41,248 nucleotides of DNA from assembly GCF_944387245.1 (NCBI RefSeq), contig NZ_CALXEE010000007.1, positions 1-41,248 of the forward strand, written 5' to 3'. The position numbers and the translations under genes were made by a program. Shown piece after piece: positions 16,941 through 25,031 of the stretch. Each line of letters begins with the position of its first letter. The first letter of the stretch is position 1. Source of the DNA: an uncultured Intestinimonas sp. (lineage in GTDB: Bacteria > Bacillota > Clostridia > Oscillospirales > Oscillospiraceae). The notes under the pieces are model-generated. The model was given only the letters and a program-made list of their open reading frames with translations. It had not been told where the DNA came from and made no database searches.

Positions 16941-17543
16941 TTAACCCTCCCGGTCGAATTCCCCGGCCTTGTGGGGCAGGATGCCGTCCACCTCGGCGTG
17001 GGGGCGGGGAATGACGTGGACGGAGATGAGCTCCCCCACCTTCTCGGCGGCGGCGGCGCCGGCGTCGGTGGCCGCCTTCACGGCGCCCACATCCCCCCGG
17101 ACCATGACGGTCACCAGACCGCCGCCCACCTGCTCCTTGCCCACCAGCTGGACGTTGGCCGCCTTCACCATGGCGTCTGCCGCCTCAATGGCCCCCACCA
17201 GTCCCTTGGTCTCCACCATACCCAGTGCGTTTGTGTTTGCCATTTGCTTTGTACTCCTTTCCTGTTGGGGCTGTTCCCCCCTGTCCGCTGTCTGCTTCGC
17301 TGTCCCGCCGCCCTTGACGGCGGCGGCCAGGCTGGTCAGCTCCTCCTTGGCCGGGGCTTTCTGCCTCCGTGCCCCGGAGGGCTTCTTTTCCTCTTTGTCC
17401 GCCCCCTTGGCGGCCACCGCCGCCTCCCGCAGGAGGTCGGCGGCGGGATCATACATGATCCCCTCGGTCTGGACCCGGTCCTGGAGGTCCTCCCCCGGCT
17501 GGGGGACGGGCAGCTCCGGGCCTTCGGTATTTTTTGCTCTCAT
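16941..17543 (-). CDS. eutM: Microcompartment shell protein EutM with in-frame N-terminal extension
   Basis: The last 100 residues (from ATG 17243: [20 protein letters not shown]) are a standard hexameric BMC-domain shell protein of EutM type ([52 protein letters not shown]). Unusually, the frame stays open for 100 residues upstream to an ATG at 17543, one base after the eutE stop and 10 bases from AGGAGG. This extension is Lys/Pro/Ala-rich, with two short amphipathic helices ([15 protein letters not shown] and [11 protein letters not shown]) joined by likely disordered linkers, like encapsulation peptides of cargo proteins. The 100-residue form also has its own ribosome binding site, so two products may be made. 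I am sure of the BMC domain; whether the extension is translated, or is a separate gene that lost its stop codon, is open. Confidence 0.85.
   Translation of the reverse strand: MRAKNTEGPELPVPQPGEDLQDRVQTEGIMYDPAADLLREAAVAAKGADKEEKKPSGARRQKAPAKEELTSLAAAVKGGGTAKQTADRGEQPQQERSTKQMANTNALGMVETKGLVGAIEAADAMVKAANVQLVGKEQVGGGLVTVMVRGDVGAVKAATDAGAAAAEKVGELISVHVIPRPHAEVDGILPHKAGEFDREG
17241..17263 (-). promoter_or_regulatory. Internal ribosome binding site and start of short EutM
   Basis: On the minus strand GGAAAGGAG (about 17262-17254) stands 10 bases before the ATG at 17243-17241, in frame with the longer reading frame. It supports a 100-residue EutM made in addition to the extended form. Confidence 0.7.
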
Positions 17544-17544
17544 C

Positions 17545-19026
17545 TCATGTCAGCCTCCTGACGATCTGGTCCACCAGCTCCCGGAGGAGGGCGTCGTCCA
17601 CCGCCGGCCGCCCGGCGCTCTGCCATGGGGCGGCGGCAGCGCCGCCCCGCAGCTCCTCCAGCTCCTTCACGCCCCAGGCCACCCGCTTGATGTTGATGAG
17701 GTCCAGAGGGCCGATGTTGTTGGAGGAGGAGGAGCCCCCCACCGCGCCGCACCCCAGGGTGAGGGCGGGGAAGAGGCAGGTGGTGGCGCCGATGCCGCCC
17801 AGGGCGGAGGGGGTGTTCACCAGCACCCGGCTGGCGGGGACGGCCTGGGCAAAGCGTTTGACCACAGCCTCGTCCTCGGCGTGGATGGAGAAGGTGTGGC
17901 CCGCACCCTCCCACTCCAGAATCTCCACGCAGCGCCGGAGGACGGCCTCCTCATCCTGCTCCACGTAATAGGCCAGGATGAGGCCCAGCTTCTCGCTGGA
18001 GTAGGGGTAGCCGGGGCCCACCCCCGTCTCCCGGGCCACCAGCACCCGGGCGGTGGCCGGCACCTTGTCCAGCCCGGCCAGCTTGGCCACCGTCTCCACG
18101 CTCTTGCCCACGATGGCCGGGTTCATGGTGCCGTTGGCGCGCAGGATAAACTTGGAGAGCTTTTTGTGCTCCTCGTCGCTGAGGAGGTAGGCTCCCTGGC
18201 GTCTGAGCTCCTCCGACACCGCCCCCTCCATGGCCCGTGTGGTGACGATGGACTGCTCGCTGGCGCAGATGGTGCCGTTGTCAAAGGTCTTGGAGTCCAA
18301 GATCCGCTTCACCGCCTGGGCGACGTTTGCGGTATGGTGGATATAGGCCGGACCGTTGCCCGCCCCCACGCCGATGGCCGGGGTGCCGGAGGAGTAGGCC
18401 GCCTTGACCATGGCGGCGCCGCCGGTGGCCAGGATGAGCCGGGTGTGGTCGTGCTTCATGAGGGCGCTGGTGGCCTCCAGGGTGGGGGTGGCAATGCAGG
18501 CGATGGCCCCCTCGGGAGCCCCCGCCTGCCGGGCGGCTTCGGAGACCACCTTCACCGTCTCGCCGATGCACTTGATGGCGCTGGGGTGGGGGGAGAAGAT
18601 GATGGGGTTGCCCGCCTTTATACAGATCATGGCCTTGTAGATGACGGTGGAGGTGGGGTTGGTGGAGGGCACCAGCCCCGCCACGACCCCCACGGGCACC
18701 CCGATGTCGATGGTCCGCTTCTCCCGATCCTGGGCCAGGATGCCGTGGGTCTTTTCCTCCTTGATGGCGTCGTAGAGGGTGAGGGCGGCAAATCGGTTCT
18801 TGATCTCCTTGTCCTCCGCCTTGCCGTAGCCCGTCTCCTCCACCGCCATCTGGGCAAGCCGCCGGGCGTGCTCCGCCCCGGCCTTGGAGATGGCCGCCGT
18901 GATGCGGTCCAAATCCGCCTGGCTCATGGCCGCCAGGGCCCGCTGGGCTTCCCTGGCCTTGCCCACCAGGTCCCGGACCTCCTGGATGGAGCGCAGGTCC
19001 TTGTCCAGTTTCATGGGTTCTGTCAT
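17545..19026 (-). CDS. eutE: CoA-acylating acetaldehyde dehydrogenase EutE
   Basis: A 493-residue enzyme that converts acetaldehyde, CoA and NAD to acetyl-CoA inside the microcompartment. It shows the aldehyde dehydrogenase fold: [16 protein letters not shown] (about residue 118), the nucleotide loop [27 protein letters not shown], and the catalytic cysteine in [10 protein letters not shown] (Cys254). The last 30 residues ([20 protein letters not shown] after an Ala/Gly linker) form an amphipathic helix of the kind that targets cargo to shells; in many homologues this signal is N-terminal, where here a short helix [16 protein letters not shown] also occurs. The ATG at 19026 is set by GGGAGG, which lies within a leftover eutL 3' end directly upstream. 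Confidence 0.95.
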   Translation of the reverse strand: MTEPMKLDKDLRSIQEVRDLVGKAREAQRALAAMSQADLDRITAAISKAGAEHARRLAQMAVEETGYGKAEDKEIKNRFAALTLYDAIKEEKTHGILAQDREKRTIDIGVPVGVVAGLVPSTNPTSTVIYKAMICIKAGNPIIFSPHPSAIKCIGETVKVVSEAARQAGAPEGAIACIATPTLEATSALMKHDHTRLILATGGAAMVKAAYSSGTPAIGVGAGNGPAYIHHTANVAQAVKRILDSKTFDNGTICASEQSIVTTRAMEGAVSEELRRQGAYLLSDEEHKKLSKFILRANGTMNPAIVGKSVETVAKLAGLDKVPATARVLVARETGVGPGYPYSSEKLGLILAYYVEQDEEAVLRRCVEILEWEGAGHTFSIHAEDEAVVKRFAQAVPASRVLVNTPSALGGIGATTCLFPALTLGCGAVGGSSSSNNIGPLDLINIKRVAWGVKELEELRGGAAAAPWQSAGRPAVDDALLRELVDQIVRRLT

Positions 19027-19028
19027 AT

Positions 19029-19088
19029 TCACACCTCCCTGGGTTGTCCGGCCACATTCAGCACCGCCTGGGCGAATGCCTCGCATGC
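19029..19088 (-). pseudogene. Second, diverged copy of the eutL 3' end
   Basis: The peptide ACEAFAQAVLNVAGQPREV plus a stop codon repeats the true EutL end ACEAFAAAVLDVAGCPREV located at 19254-19310. By hand count 16 of 19 residues and 43 of 57 bases agree; most differences are synonymous. It stands two bases before the eutE ATG and contains the GGGAGG used by eutE. Upstream it continues in frame through the repeat-rich spacer to an ATG at 19250, giving a possible 73-residue chimeric product with its own GGGAGG, the one at the true eutL end. Confidence 0.8.
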
Positions 19089-19253
19089 AACCCACCGGAT
19101 GTTCCATCCGGTGGGGACCCGGTCCTCTTTACATGCTCGGGGCAAATGAATTGCCCCTGCGCCAAGGTTTTGGGCCACGGGCCCAAAACGCTTGTGCGCG
19201 CCTTCGGCGCGGCTCGCTTCCGCTCGCAGGCCGCCTGTTCTTTTCTCCATGCC
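19089..19253. repeat. Palindromic spacer between eutL and the eutL-tail remnant
   Basis: Three consecutive hairpins: CCCACCGGATG (19091-19101) with CATCCGGTGGG (19105-19115); GGGGCAA (19139-19145) with TTGCCCC (19151-19157); TTTTGGGCC (19168-19176) with GGCCCAAAA (19180-19188). The GGGGCAA...TTGCCCC unit with its AATTCATT loop resembles dispersed palindromic repeats of Oscillospiraceae genomes (from memory). No gene is convincing here. Confidence 0.6.
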
Positions 19254-19907
19254 TCAGACCTCCCTCGGACACCCGGCTACATCCAGCACCGCCGCCGCGA
19301 ACGCCTCACAGGCGGCCTTGCAGGCACTCTGGGTGCCGGTGAGGAGCCCGCCGCCGAAGTTGGTCTCGCTGGGGGGCTCAAAGAGGGCGGCCAGGGTCAC
19401 ATCGGCCGCCTTCATGGCCTCGTCCAGCCCCACCACCGCCTCCAGGGGCGGCGCGATGAGGTAGGCCAGGGCCTCCCCCTCCCGCACCCCGGCGGTCTTG
19501 GAGAGGTAGCTCCCTGTCCGGGATACGGTGTGGGCGAAGTAGACGATGGAGTCGTCGGCGTTGGCGGAGCGGAAGCCCACCCCGCTCTCGAAAAATTCCA
19601 CCGCCGCTCTGAGCCCGCTCTTCACCTCGGAGGGGTTGGGCCCGGCCAGGATGCCGATGACCTCCCCCGCCAGCTTGGTGTTGGCGTTGGCCGCGCCTGC
19701 GTAAAGGCTCCGGCCATAGACCACCTCCACGGCGGCGGCCTTGGTGGCCTCGTCCAGGGCGCAGTAGGTCACGTCGTCGCTGTCGGCGGTGAGGATGCCG
19801 ATGGACCGGAACTCCGGCCTTAAACCCAGCTTTTCCGCCAGGGAATCGGATACATTGGCGATGGTGCGGGTGGCCAGGGCGTTGCATTTGAGAAGGTCTC
19901 CCGTCAT
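19254..19907 (-). CDS. eutL: Microcompartment shell protein EutL
   Basis: A 217-residue trimeric shell protein with two tandem BMC domains (permuted type). Recognisable parts: RSIGILTADSDDVTYCALDE, EVVYGRSLYAGAANANTKLAG, ILAGPNPSEVKSGLRAAVEF, and in the second half EGEALAYLIAPPLEAVVGLD and SETNFGGGLLTGTQSACKA. EutL trimers form a large gated pore and bind ethanolamine. The ATG overlaps the stop of a leftover eutC tail (ATGA) and uses AGAGGAG inside that tail. A diverged second copy of its own last 19 codons follows about 165 bases downstream. Confidence 0.96.
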   Translation of the reverse strand: MTGDLLKCNALATRTIANVSDSLAEKLGLRPEFRSIGILTADSDDVTYCALDEATKAAAVEVVYGRSLYAGAANANTKLAGEVIGILAGPNPSEVKSGLRAAVEFFESGVGFRSANADDSIVYFAHTVSRTGSYLSKTAGVREGEALAYLIAPPLEAVVGLDEAMKAADVTLAALFEPPSETNFGGGLLTGTQSACKAACEAFAAAVLDVAGCPREV

Positions 19908-19993
19908 GCCCCCACTCCTCTCGCCAGTTCGATGCCGGAGGCCTTTTTCTCCAGCATGGTTTTTACCAATTCCGCAATATGAGCACCCGCCAT
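19904..19993 (-). pseudogene. Second, diverged copy of the eutC 3' end
   Basis: The peptide [20 protein letters not shown](EL) at 19925-19990 repeats the true EutC end [20 protein letters not shown](DL). By hand count 19 of 22 residues and 47 of 66 bases agree; all three changes are conservative (I/V, R/K, D/E). After six more codons it ends in a stop that overlaps the eutL ATG by four bases, and its last codons contain AGAGGAG, the eutL ribosome binding site. The frame is open upstream through the spacer into the end of eutC. Confidence 0.8.
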
Positions 19994-20078
19994 TCCCCGC
20001 CCGTCGGAAATGAATTCCGCCGGGCTCCGGCGCATCCGCGCCGCCCCGCTGTGCGGGGCCCCGTGGAGGCCGGTCTTG
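19994..20078. repeat. Palindromic spacer between eutC and the eutC-tail remnant
   Basis: An ~85-base insert with GCCCCGC (20043-20049) pairing with GCGGGGC (20053-20059) and a GGAATTCATTTCC-type unit (about 20004-20018) similar to the AATTCATTT hairpin in the eutL/eutE spacer. No gene is visible. Confidence 0.5.
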
Positions 20079-20963
20079 TCAGCGCAGATCAATACCGCTC
20101 GCCTTCCTTTCCAGCATGGTCTTAATTAACTCGGCGATATGTGCCCCGGCCTCCACCGCCGTTGTCCCCTGACTGTGGATATTGGAGATGACGGTCCGCT
20201 TGGATTCCGGGATACCGATGTGGGCGCCGTAGGTGAGGTAGGCCGACATGGACTCCGCCGTCACCAGGCCGGGCCGCTCCCCCACCAGCATGCACACCAC
20301 CTCCGCCCCGGTGAGCTCACCGATGTGGTCGGAGGCGCCCACCCGGCAGTACTTTACAAAGAGGGTGGGGCCGGGGTCGATGCCGTAGCTCTTCAGACCC
20401 GCCCGGATGGCCTCCATACAGTCGGCGGCGTTGGCCTCAATGGCGGCGGAACTGAGGCCGTCCCCCACCACCAGGGCCACCTTGGGGGCATGGCCCAGGG
20501 TCTTCCGGATAAGGGCCTGCTGCTCGTCGTCAAAGCGGCGGCCCTTGTCGGGCCGGGTCAGGTACTCGTCCTTGTCTTTGCACAGGGTGTGGAGAGGCAC
20601 ATAGCCCTGGGCCTTCACAAAGTCCTCGCTGACGTGGGAGAAAACCGAGTCCTGGGCGGCGGCGTGGTCGCACCGCATGCGGAGCATGGTCTCGGTTTTG
20701 TACCGTGCCCCCGCCCGGCCCATGCCCAGCCGGGCGGGAGTCTTGGCCTTCAGCTCCAGGAAGGCGGGGCCGTTTTTCGGATTCTGGACCAGGTAGAGCC
20801 GCCGCAGGTCGATGGCGGCGATGTCCTGGAGCTCCCCGCCCTCGACTGCCGGACCGGGCTCCATGGGGTGATAGTCGGCCCCCTTCACCTGGGGGGTGGG
20901 TGCCTGACCCATCAGGTCGGCTACCATCCGCTCTACCAGGGCCCGCAGTTCTTTGTCATTCAA
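20079..20963 (-). CDS. eutC: Ethanolamine ammonia-lyase small subunit
   Basis: A 294-residue subunit that, with EutB, splits ethanolamine to acetaldehyde and ammonia using adenosylcobalamin, which it helps to bind. Typical segments are [20 protein letters not shown] (about residue 75), [72 protein letters not shown] and the C-terminal [19 protein letters not shown]. The start is TTG at 20963, seven bases after AAGGAGG; the nearby ATG is out of frame. The first ~20 residues ([16 protein letters not shown]) are a helix seen in other EutC proteins and proposed to target the enzyme to the shell. A repeat element separates it from eutB, and a diverged copy of its own 3' end follows. Confidence 0.97.
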   Translation of the reverse strand: MNDKELRALVERMVADLMGQAPTPQVKGADYHPMEPGPAVEGGELQDIAAIDLRRLYLVQNPKNGPAFLELKAKTPARLGMGRAGARYKTETMLRMRCDHAAAQDSVFSHVSEDFVKAQGYVPLHTLCKDKDEYLTRPDKGRRFDDEQQALIRKTLGHAPKVALVVGDGLSSAAIEANAADCMEAIRAGLKSYGIDPGPTLFVKYCRVGASDHIGELTGAEVVCMLVGERPGLVTAESMSAYLTYGAHIGIPESKRTVISNIHSQGTTAVEAGAHIAELIKTMLERKASGIDLR

Positions 20964-20981
20964 AGTTGAAACCTCCTTATA

Positions 20982-21030
20982 GGCTTCCCCTGGGGGAAGC
21001 TGGCAGCCCGCAGGGCTGACTGATGAGGGG
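20982..21030. repeat. Palindromic intergenic repeat between eutB and eutC
   Basis: GGCTTCCCC-tg-GGGGAAGC (20982-21000) followed by TGGCAGCCCGCAGGGCTGAC (21001-21020) and TGATGAGGGG. Two hairpins (GCTTCCCC/GGGGAAGC; CAGCCCGCAGGGCTG) and the CCTCATCAGTC end on the minus strand match, as I remember it, a very common dispersed repeat of Oscillospiraceae/Ruminococcaceae genomes. Confidence 0.65.
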
Positions 21031-21073
21031 AAAGGCCCCAGTCCGGCTTAGCTTCGGGCGGCTGCTCGCCGCC

Positions 21074-22438
21074 TCATGCCAGCAGAACCGAGCCGTCCCC
21101 CGCCAGGGGGGTGAGCTTTCCGTTCTCCACAAAGCCCATCCTCTCCAGCCAGTCCTGGAAGGGCCTGATGGCGGTGAGACCGAAGAGCTCCCGGAGGGCG
21201 GCGGTCTCATGGTAGCCGGTGGTCTGGTAGTTGAGCATCACGTCGTCGCCGTGGGGGATGCCCATGAAATAGTTGCACCCGGCGGCGGTGAGGAGGACGG
21301 CCAGGTCCTCGATGTCGTTCTGGTCGGCCTTCATGTGGTTGGTGTAGCAGGCGTCACAGCCCATGGGGACGCCGGTGAGCTTGCCCATGAAGTGGTCCTC
21401 CAGCCCCGCCCGGATGACCTGCTTGGAGTTGTAGAGGTATTCCGGGCCGATGAAGCCCACCACGGTGTTGACCAGGAAGGGCGCAAAGTGCCGGGCAAAG
21501 CCGTAGCACCGGGCCTCCATGGTCACCTGGTCCCAGCCGTTGTGGGCCTCGCTGGAGAGCTCCGAGCCCTGGCCGGTCTCGAAGTAGAGGACGTTGGGAC
21601 CGGTGGCGGTTCCCTCCTTCAGGGCCAGGGCCCGGGCCTCGGCGATGGTGTCGGCATTGAATCCGAAGGCCTCGTTGCCCTTCTGGCTCCCGGCGATGGA
21701 CTGGAAGATGAGGTCGGTGGGAGCGCCCCGGCGGATGCACTCCATCTGGGTGGTGACGTGGGCCAGCACGCAGGTCTGGGTGGGGATGGCCCAGCGCTCC
21801 TTCACCTCCTGGAATCGCTCCAGCACCCGGGTGACGCTCTCCACCGAGTCGTCCACCGGGTTGAGGCCCAGCACCGCGTCCCCCACCCCGAAGGTGAGGC
21901 CCTCCAGCAACGAGGCCAGGATGCCGTCCGGGTCGTCGGTGGGGTGGTTGGGCTGGAGCCGGGCCGACAGAGTCCCCGGCTCCCCGATGGTGGTGTTGCA
22001 GGTGGCGGTGACCCGGATTTTCTTGGCGGCGTAGATGAGGTCCAGGTTGCTCATGAGCTTGGCCACCGCCGCCACCATCTCGCTGGTAAAGCCGTGGGAG
22101 AGCCGCCGGATAGCCGCTCCGTCGTTCTTTTCATCCAGCAGCCACTCCCGCAGCTCCCCCACCGTCCAGTTCCGGATTTCTGCAAAAATCTTCTCGTTGA
22201 TACCGTCCTGGATGATGCGGGTCACCTCGTCCTGTTCATAGGGGACGGCAGGCTCGTTCCGCAGATCGGCCAGGGTGAGGTTGGCGAGCACCACCTTGGC
22301 CGCCACCCGCTCCTCGGCGTTCTCGGCGGCGATGCCCGCCAGCCGGTCCCCCGACTTTTCCTCGTTGGCCTTGGCCATGACCTCCCGGATGGTATGGAAG
22401 TCATAGACATGGCCCAGCAGCTTGGTCTTTAAATTCAT
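21074..22438 (-). CDS. eutB: Ethanolamine ammonia-lyase large subunit
   Basis: A 454-residue TIM-barrel subunit carrying the active site of the B12-dependent ammonia-lyase. Typical segments are [79 protein letters not shown], the active-site stretch [18 protein letters not shown] (about residue 283), and [20 protein letters not shown]. Length is normal. The ATG at 22438 overlaps the eutA stop (ATGA) with GGAGGAA just upstream. It is the most conserved gene of the operon and the best evidence for ethanolamine rather than propanediol as substrate. Confidence 0.98.
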   Translation of the reverse strand: MNLKTKLLGHVYDFHTIREVMAKANEEKSGDRLAGIAAENAEERVAAKVVLANLTLADLRNEPAVPYEQDEVTRIIQDGINEKIFAEIRNWTVGELREWLLDEKNDGAAIRRLSHGFTSEMVAAVAKLMSNLDLIYAAKKIRVTATCNTTIGEPGTLSARLQPNHPTDDPDGILASLLEGLTFGVGDAVLGLNPVDDSVESVTRVLERFQEVKERWAIPTQTCVLAHVTTQMECIRRGAPTDLIFQSIAGSQKGNEAFGFNADTIAEARALALKEGTATGPNVLYFETGQGSELSSEAHNGWDQVTMEARCYGFARHFAPFLVNTVVGFIGPEYLYNSKQVIRAGLEDHFMGKLTGVPMGCDACYTNHMKADQNDIEDLAVLLTAAGCNYFMGIPHGDDVMLNYQTTGYHETAALRELFGLTAIRPFQDWLERMGFVENGKLTPLAGDGSVLLA

Positions 22439-23817
22439 AGGTTCCTCCTCTCCCGGCGTTCCCCGCCGGGCACACTGTTTGAAAAGGCCAGGGTCTTGAC
22501 CACCACCGGCAGCACGCTGCCCCCGGCCACGGGGGCGCCGATGTCCAGATAGTCCCCCTCCCGGACGCTCACGCCGTCCAGGCACAGCAGGGGGCTGCCC
22601 CCCATGGCCTGGCCCAGGACCTTGGCCATATCCCGCTCCACCACCACCACGGGGAAGTACCCCGCCGTATACATAGGCTCCAGCCCTGCCCGCAGGCCCC
22701 GGGCCAGTTCGGCCACCCGCCGATAGGGGGGTGACACCTCGCCGGTGAGGGCCAGGGCCACCTGGCATAACCCCTCCTGGTCGGCGTACCGCTTGAGCCT
22801 TCGCTCCACCGCCGCCGCCAGGGCCTCGGCGTCCCCCTGTTCCTCCCCTTCTGTGAGCCGGAGGACGGGGAGGTTTTTCAGGGGGAAGGCCACCTCCCGG
22901 CAGTGGATGGTGGAGCCGGAGACCTCCACCGAGTGAGCCCCCGCCCCCACCACCGTGGCCCGGATGGTCTCGGCGCCCCGGACCAGTTCATAGCCCGCCC
23001 CCTCCAGACGCCGCCGGAGGGCAGGACCCAGCAGCGGTCCCATGTCCCCAAAGGCCCGCCAATCTGGCGGTGGGGCCCACATGCAGTCGGCCACGCCTCC
23101 TGAAAAAGAGAGGACCTGGACGTCCTTGGGAATGGCCTTTTCCAGGACTTCCGTCATGGCATCGATAAGGGGGGCCAGCCCGGCGGCCTCCACCCGCTGT
23201 CCCAACGCCGGCACTAAGCTGGACCATGGTTCCAAAACCGGGGAACGGTAGATCACCCGGCCCTCCCGGTCCAGCTTCAAAAGCCGCCCGCCGATGTCCA
23301 GGCAGTCGGTATCCAGGAGGCTCCCACAGTCGTAGAGGGCCAGGTTGGAGGTCCCGCCGCCGATATCAAAGTGTAATACTTTGCACCGATGTTCCCTGGA
23401 GTATTCATCCGCCCCCCCTCCCCGGGCGGCCAGGATGGACTCCAGGTCGGGGCCGGCGGTGGCCACCACGAAGTCCCCGGCAAACTCCGAGAGGGCGGCC
23501 AGGACCGCTCGGGCGTTCTCCTTCCGGGCAGTCTCTCCGGTGATGATGACCGCCCCCGTCTCCACCTCCTCCCGGCGGAGCCCCGCCTTTTGGTACTCCG
23601 ACCCCACGATGGACCGGACGCCGTCGGCGTCGATGACGGTGTCCGAGAGGAGGGGCGTAAAGTGGATGGCGCTGCGGTAGACGATCTCCCGCTCCGTGAT
23701 GGCCACCCGGGGCACTGTGAAGGGGCTGGCCCGGTTTTCCAGGGTCAGGTGGGAAATCACCAGTTGGGTCGTACTTGTACCAATATCGATGCCCACCGAT
23801 TTCAGGATCTCCCTCAC
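22435..23817 (-). CDS. eutA: Ethanolamine ammonia-lyase reactivase EutA
   Basis: A 460-residue ATPase of the actin/Hsp70-like (EutA) family that exchanges damaged cobalamin in EutBC for fresh adenosylcobalamin. The start [19 protein letters not shown] is the phosphate-1 motif, [20 protein letters not shown] (seen as [18 protein letters not shown], about residue 145) is the second, and [13 protein letters not shown] follows the third. I chose the GTG at 23817 because the protein then begins directly at the family start and overlaps the previous stop by four bases (GTGA). The open frame extends much further upstream but that part is antisense-like, repetitive and not EutA. Confidence 0.95.
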   Translation of the reverse strand: MREILKSVGIDIGTSTTQLVISHLTLENRASPFTVPRVAITEREIVYRSAIHFTPLLSDTVIDADGVRSIVGSEYQKAGLRREEVETGAVIITGETARKENARAVLAALSEFAGDFVVATAGPDLESILAARGGGADEYSREHRCKVLHFDIGGGTSNLALYDCGSLLDTDCLDIGGRLLKLDREGRVIYRSPVLEPWSSLVPALGQRVEAAGLAPLIDAMTEVLEKAIPKDVQVLSFSGGVADCMWAPPPDWRAFGDMGPLLGPALRRRLEGAGYELVRGAETIRATVVGAGAHSVEVSGSTIHCREVAFPLKNLPVLRLTEGEEQGDAEALAAAVERRLKRYADQEGLCQVALALTGEVSPPYRRVAELARGLRAGLEPMYTAGYFPVVVVERDMAKVLGQAMGGSPLLCLDGVSVREGDYLDIGAPVAGGSVLPVVVKTLAFSNSVPGGERRERRNL

Positions 23818-24890
23818 GGCCGTCCCCCCAGTCCTCCGGCCCGGGAGAGCAGATCTTTGATCTCCGCTGCCGTCAGGGGGATGGGATTGGCCGCCATACA
23901 GCCGTCGGCCAGGGCGGCGGCGGACAGGTCGTCCAGGGTGGCCTTCAGTTCCTCCGGCTCCACCGGCAGCCGGTCGGGGAGGCCGAGGGCGGCACGCAAT
24001 CGGGCCAGAGCGGCGGAGAGGGCCCTGGGGGTGCCCGCCAGGCCGCAGGCCTTGGCCAGGGCGGCGTACCGGGCCGCCGCCCGGCGGTCCCCGGCGTTGC
24101 GGAGGACCACAGAGGGCAGCAGCACGGCGTTGAGCCGGCCATGGGGCAGGTGGAACCGCCCTCCCAGGGCGTGGGCCATGGCGTGGCAGGCCCCCAGCCC
24201 GGCGGCGTTGAAGGCCATGCCCGCCATGCAGGAACACAAAAGCATGTCTCCCTTGGCTCCCAGGTCTCCGACAAAGGCGGCGGGCAGCCGCTCATAGGCC
24301 AGGGCAAAGGCTTTCTCGGCCAGGGCGTCGGAGAAGGGGCTGCTCCCTTTTGCCACATAGGCCTCTGCTGCGTGGGTCAGGACGTCCATACCGGTATCGG
24401 CGGTGACCTTGGGCGGCACCCCTTCCAGGAGGCTGGGGTCCAGGATGGCCGTCTCCGGCAGAAGCCCCTCCTCCACCAGGGGGTATTTGACGCCCCGCTC
24501 GGTGTCGGTGAGGACGGCGAAGGCCGTCACCTCGCTGCCTGTGCCCGCCGTGGTGGGGATGCACCACAGGGGCGGGCGGCCCTTGGAGAACCAGCACATG
24601 GCCTTGGCGCAGTCCATAGGGGAGCCACCGCCGAAGGCCACCACCGCGTCGGGACCAAAGCCCTCCAGGGCAGCCACTCCCTCGGCCACCAGCTTCAGAG
24701 AGGGGTCGGGCTCCACCTTGTCAAAAATCTCCACCGGCCCGGTGAGCCGCTCGGCGGCCCTCTTTGCCAGGCCGGAGGAGGAGAGAAAGCCGTCGGTGAC
24801 CAGCAGCACCCGCTTCCCCGCCAGCCGTTCCAGGGCGCCCAGCGCCCCCGGGCCGAACCAGATCTCCGGCCGGATCGCAAATCGTTCCAT
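23814..24890 (-). CDS. eutG: Iron-containing alcohol dehydrogenase (EutG/PduQ type)
   Basis: A 358-residue enzyme that reduces acetaldehyde to ethanol with NADH, regenerating NAD for EutE within the microcompartment. It begins with [20 protein letters not shown], carries the NAD-binding [20 protein letters not shown], the [17 protein letters not shown] segment, and the metal-ligand pattern [20 protein letters not shown] (about residue 245). The ATG at 24890 has AGAGGA upstream; longer N-termini lack a family match. Firmicute eut loci often carry such a gene; EutG and PduQ are close relatives and the name rests on context. It is the first gene of the operon, 58 bases after a terminator-like hairpin, and its stop overlaps eutA. 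Confidence 0.85.
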   Translation of the reverse strand: MERFAIRPEIWFGPGALGALERLAGKRVLLVTDGFLSSSGLAKRAAERLTGPVEIFDKVEPDPSLKLVAEGVAALEGFGPDAVVAFGGGSPMDCAKAMCWFSKGRPPLWCIPTTAGTGSEVTAFAVLTDTERGVKYPLVEEGLLPETAILDPSLLEGVPPKVTADTGMDVLTHAAEAYVAKGSSPFSDALAEKAFALAYERLPAAFVGDLGAKGDMLLCSCMAGMAFNAAGLGACHAMAHALGGRFHLPHGRLNAVLLPSVVLRNAGDRRAAARYAALAKACGLAGTPRALSAALARLRAALGLPDRLPVEPEELKATLDDLSAAALADGCMAANPIPLTAAEIKDLLSRAGGLGGRP

Positions 24891-24948
24891 ACCCGTCCTC
24901 TTTTCTTGCCTTGATGGGGTTAGTATGGCAAAAGAAAGCAAAAATATA

Positions 24949-24973
24949 GGCCCCGGATAAAAAATCCGGGGCC
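24949..24973 (-). terminator. Terminator-like hairpin just upstream of the eut operon
   Basis: GGCCCCGGAT / ATCCGGGGCC (10-bp perfect stem, five-base loop), followed on the minus strand by TATATTTTTG. It lies only six bases beyond the phoR terminator and 58 bases before eutG, so it is either a back-up terminator or an attenuator of the eut operon. I do not see the paired-hairpin ANTAR (EutV) target clearly. Confidence 0.6.
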
Positions 24974-24979
24974 CACGGC

Positions 24980-25019
24980 AAAAAAGACCCCGCAGGAACG
25001 GTGCGTTCCTGCGGGGTCT
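24980..25019 (-). terminator. Terminator after phoR
   Basis: A perfect 16-bp stem (24985-25000 with 25004-25019) with a three-base loop and a six-base T-run on the minus strand, 13 bases after the phoR stop. Confidence 0.92.
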
Positions 25020-25031
25020 GCTTCTTTGGAT

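Noticed and set aside
23818-24237. Upstream 140-residue extension of the eutA frame
   Set aside because: It overlaps the alcohol dehydrogenase gene, has an Arg/Pro/Gly-rich shadow composition, and EutA family homology starts exactly at the GTG at 23817.
24933-24951. Sigma-54 promoter upstream of eutG (GG...TTTTTGC)
   Set aside because: The GG and GC elements are 11 rather than 10 bases apart and the TGGCAC block is missing.
24891-24990. EutV (ANTAR) antitermination hairpins upstream of the eut operon
   Set aside because: The paired small hairpins with AGCAA-type loops were not found and no eutV/eutW genes are in the window.
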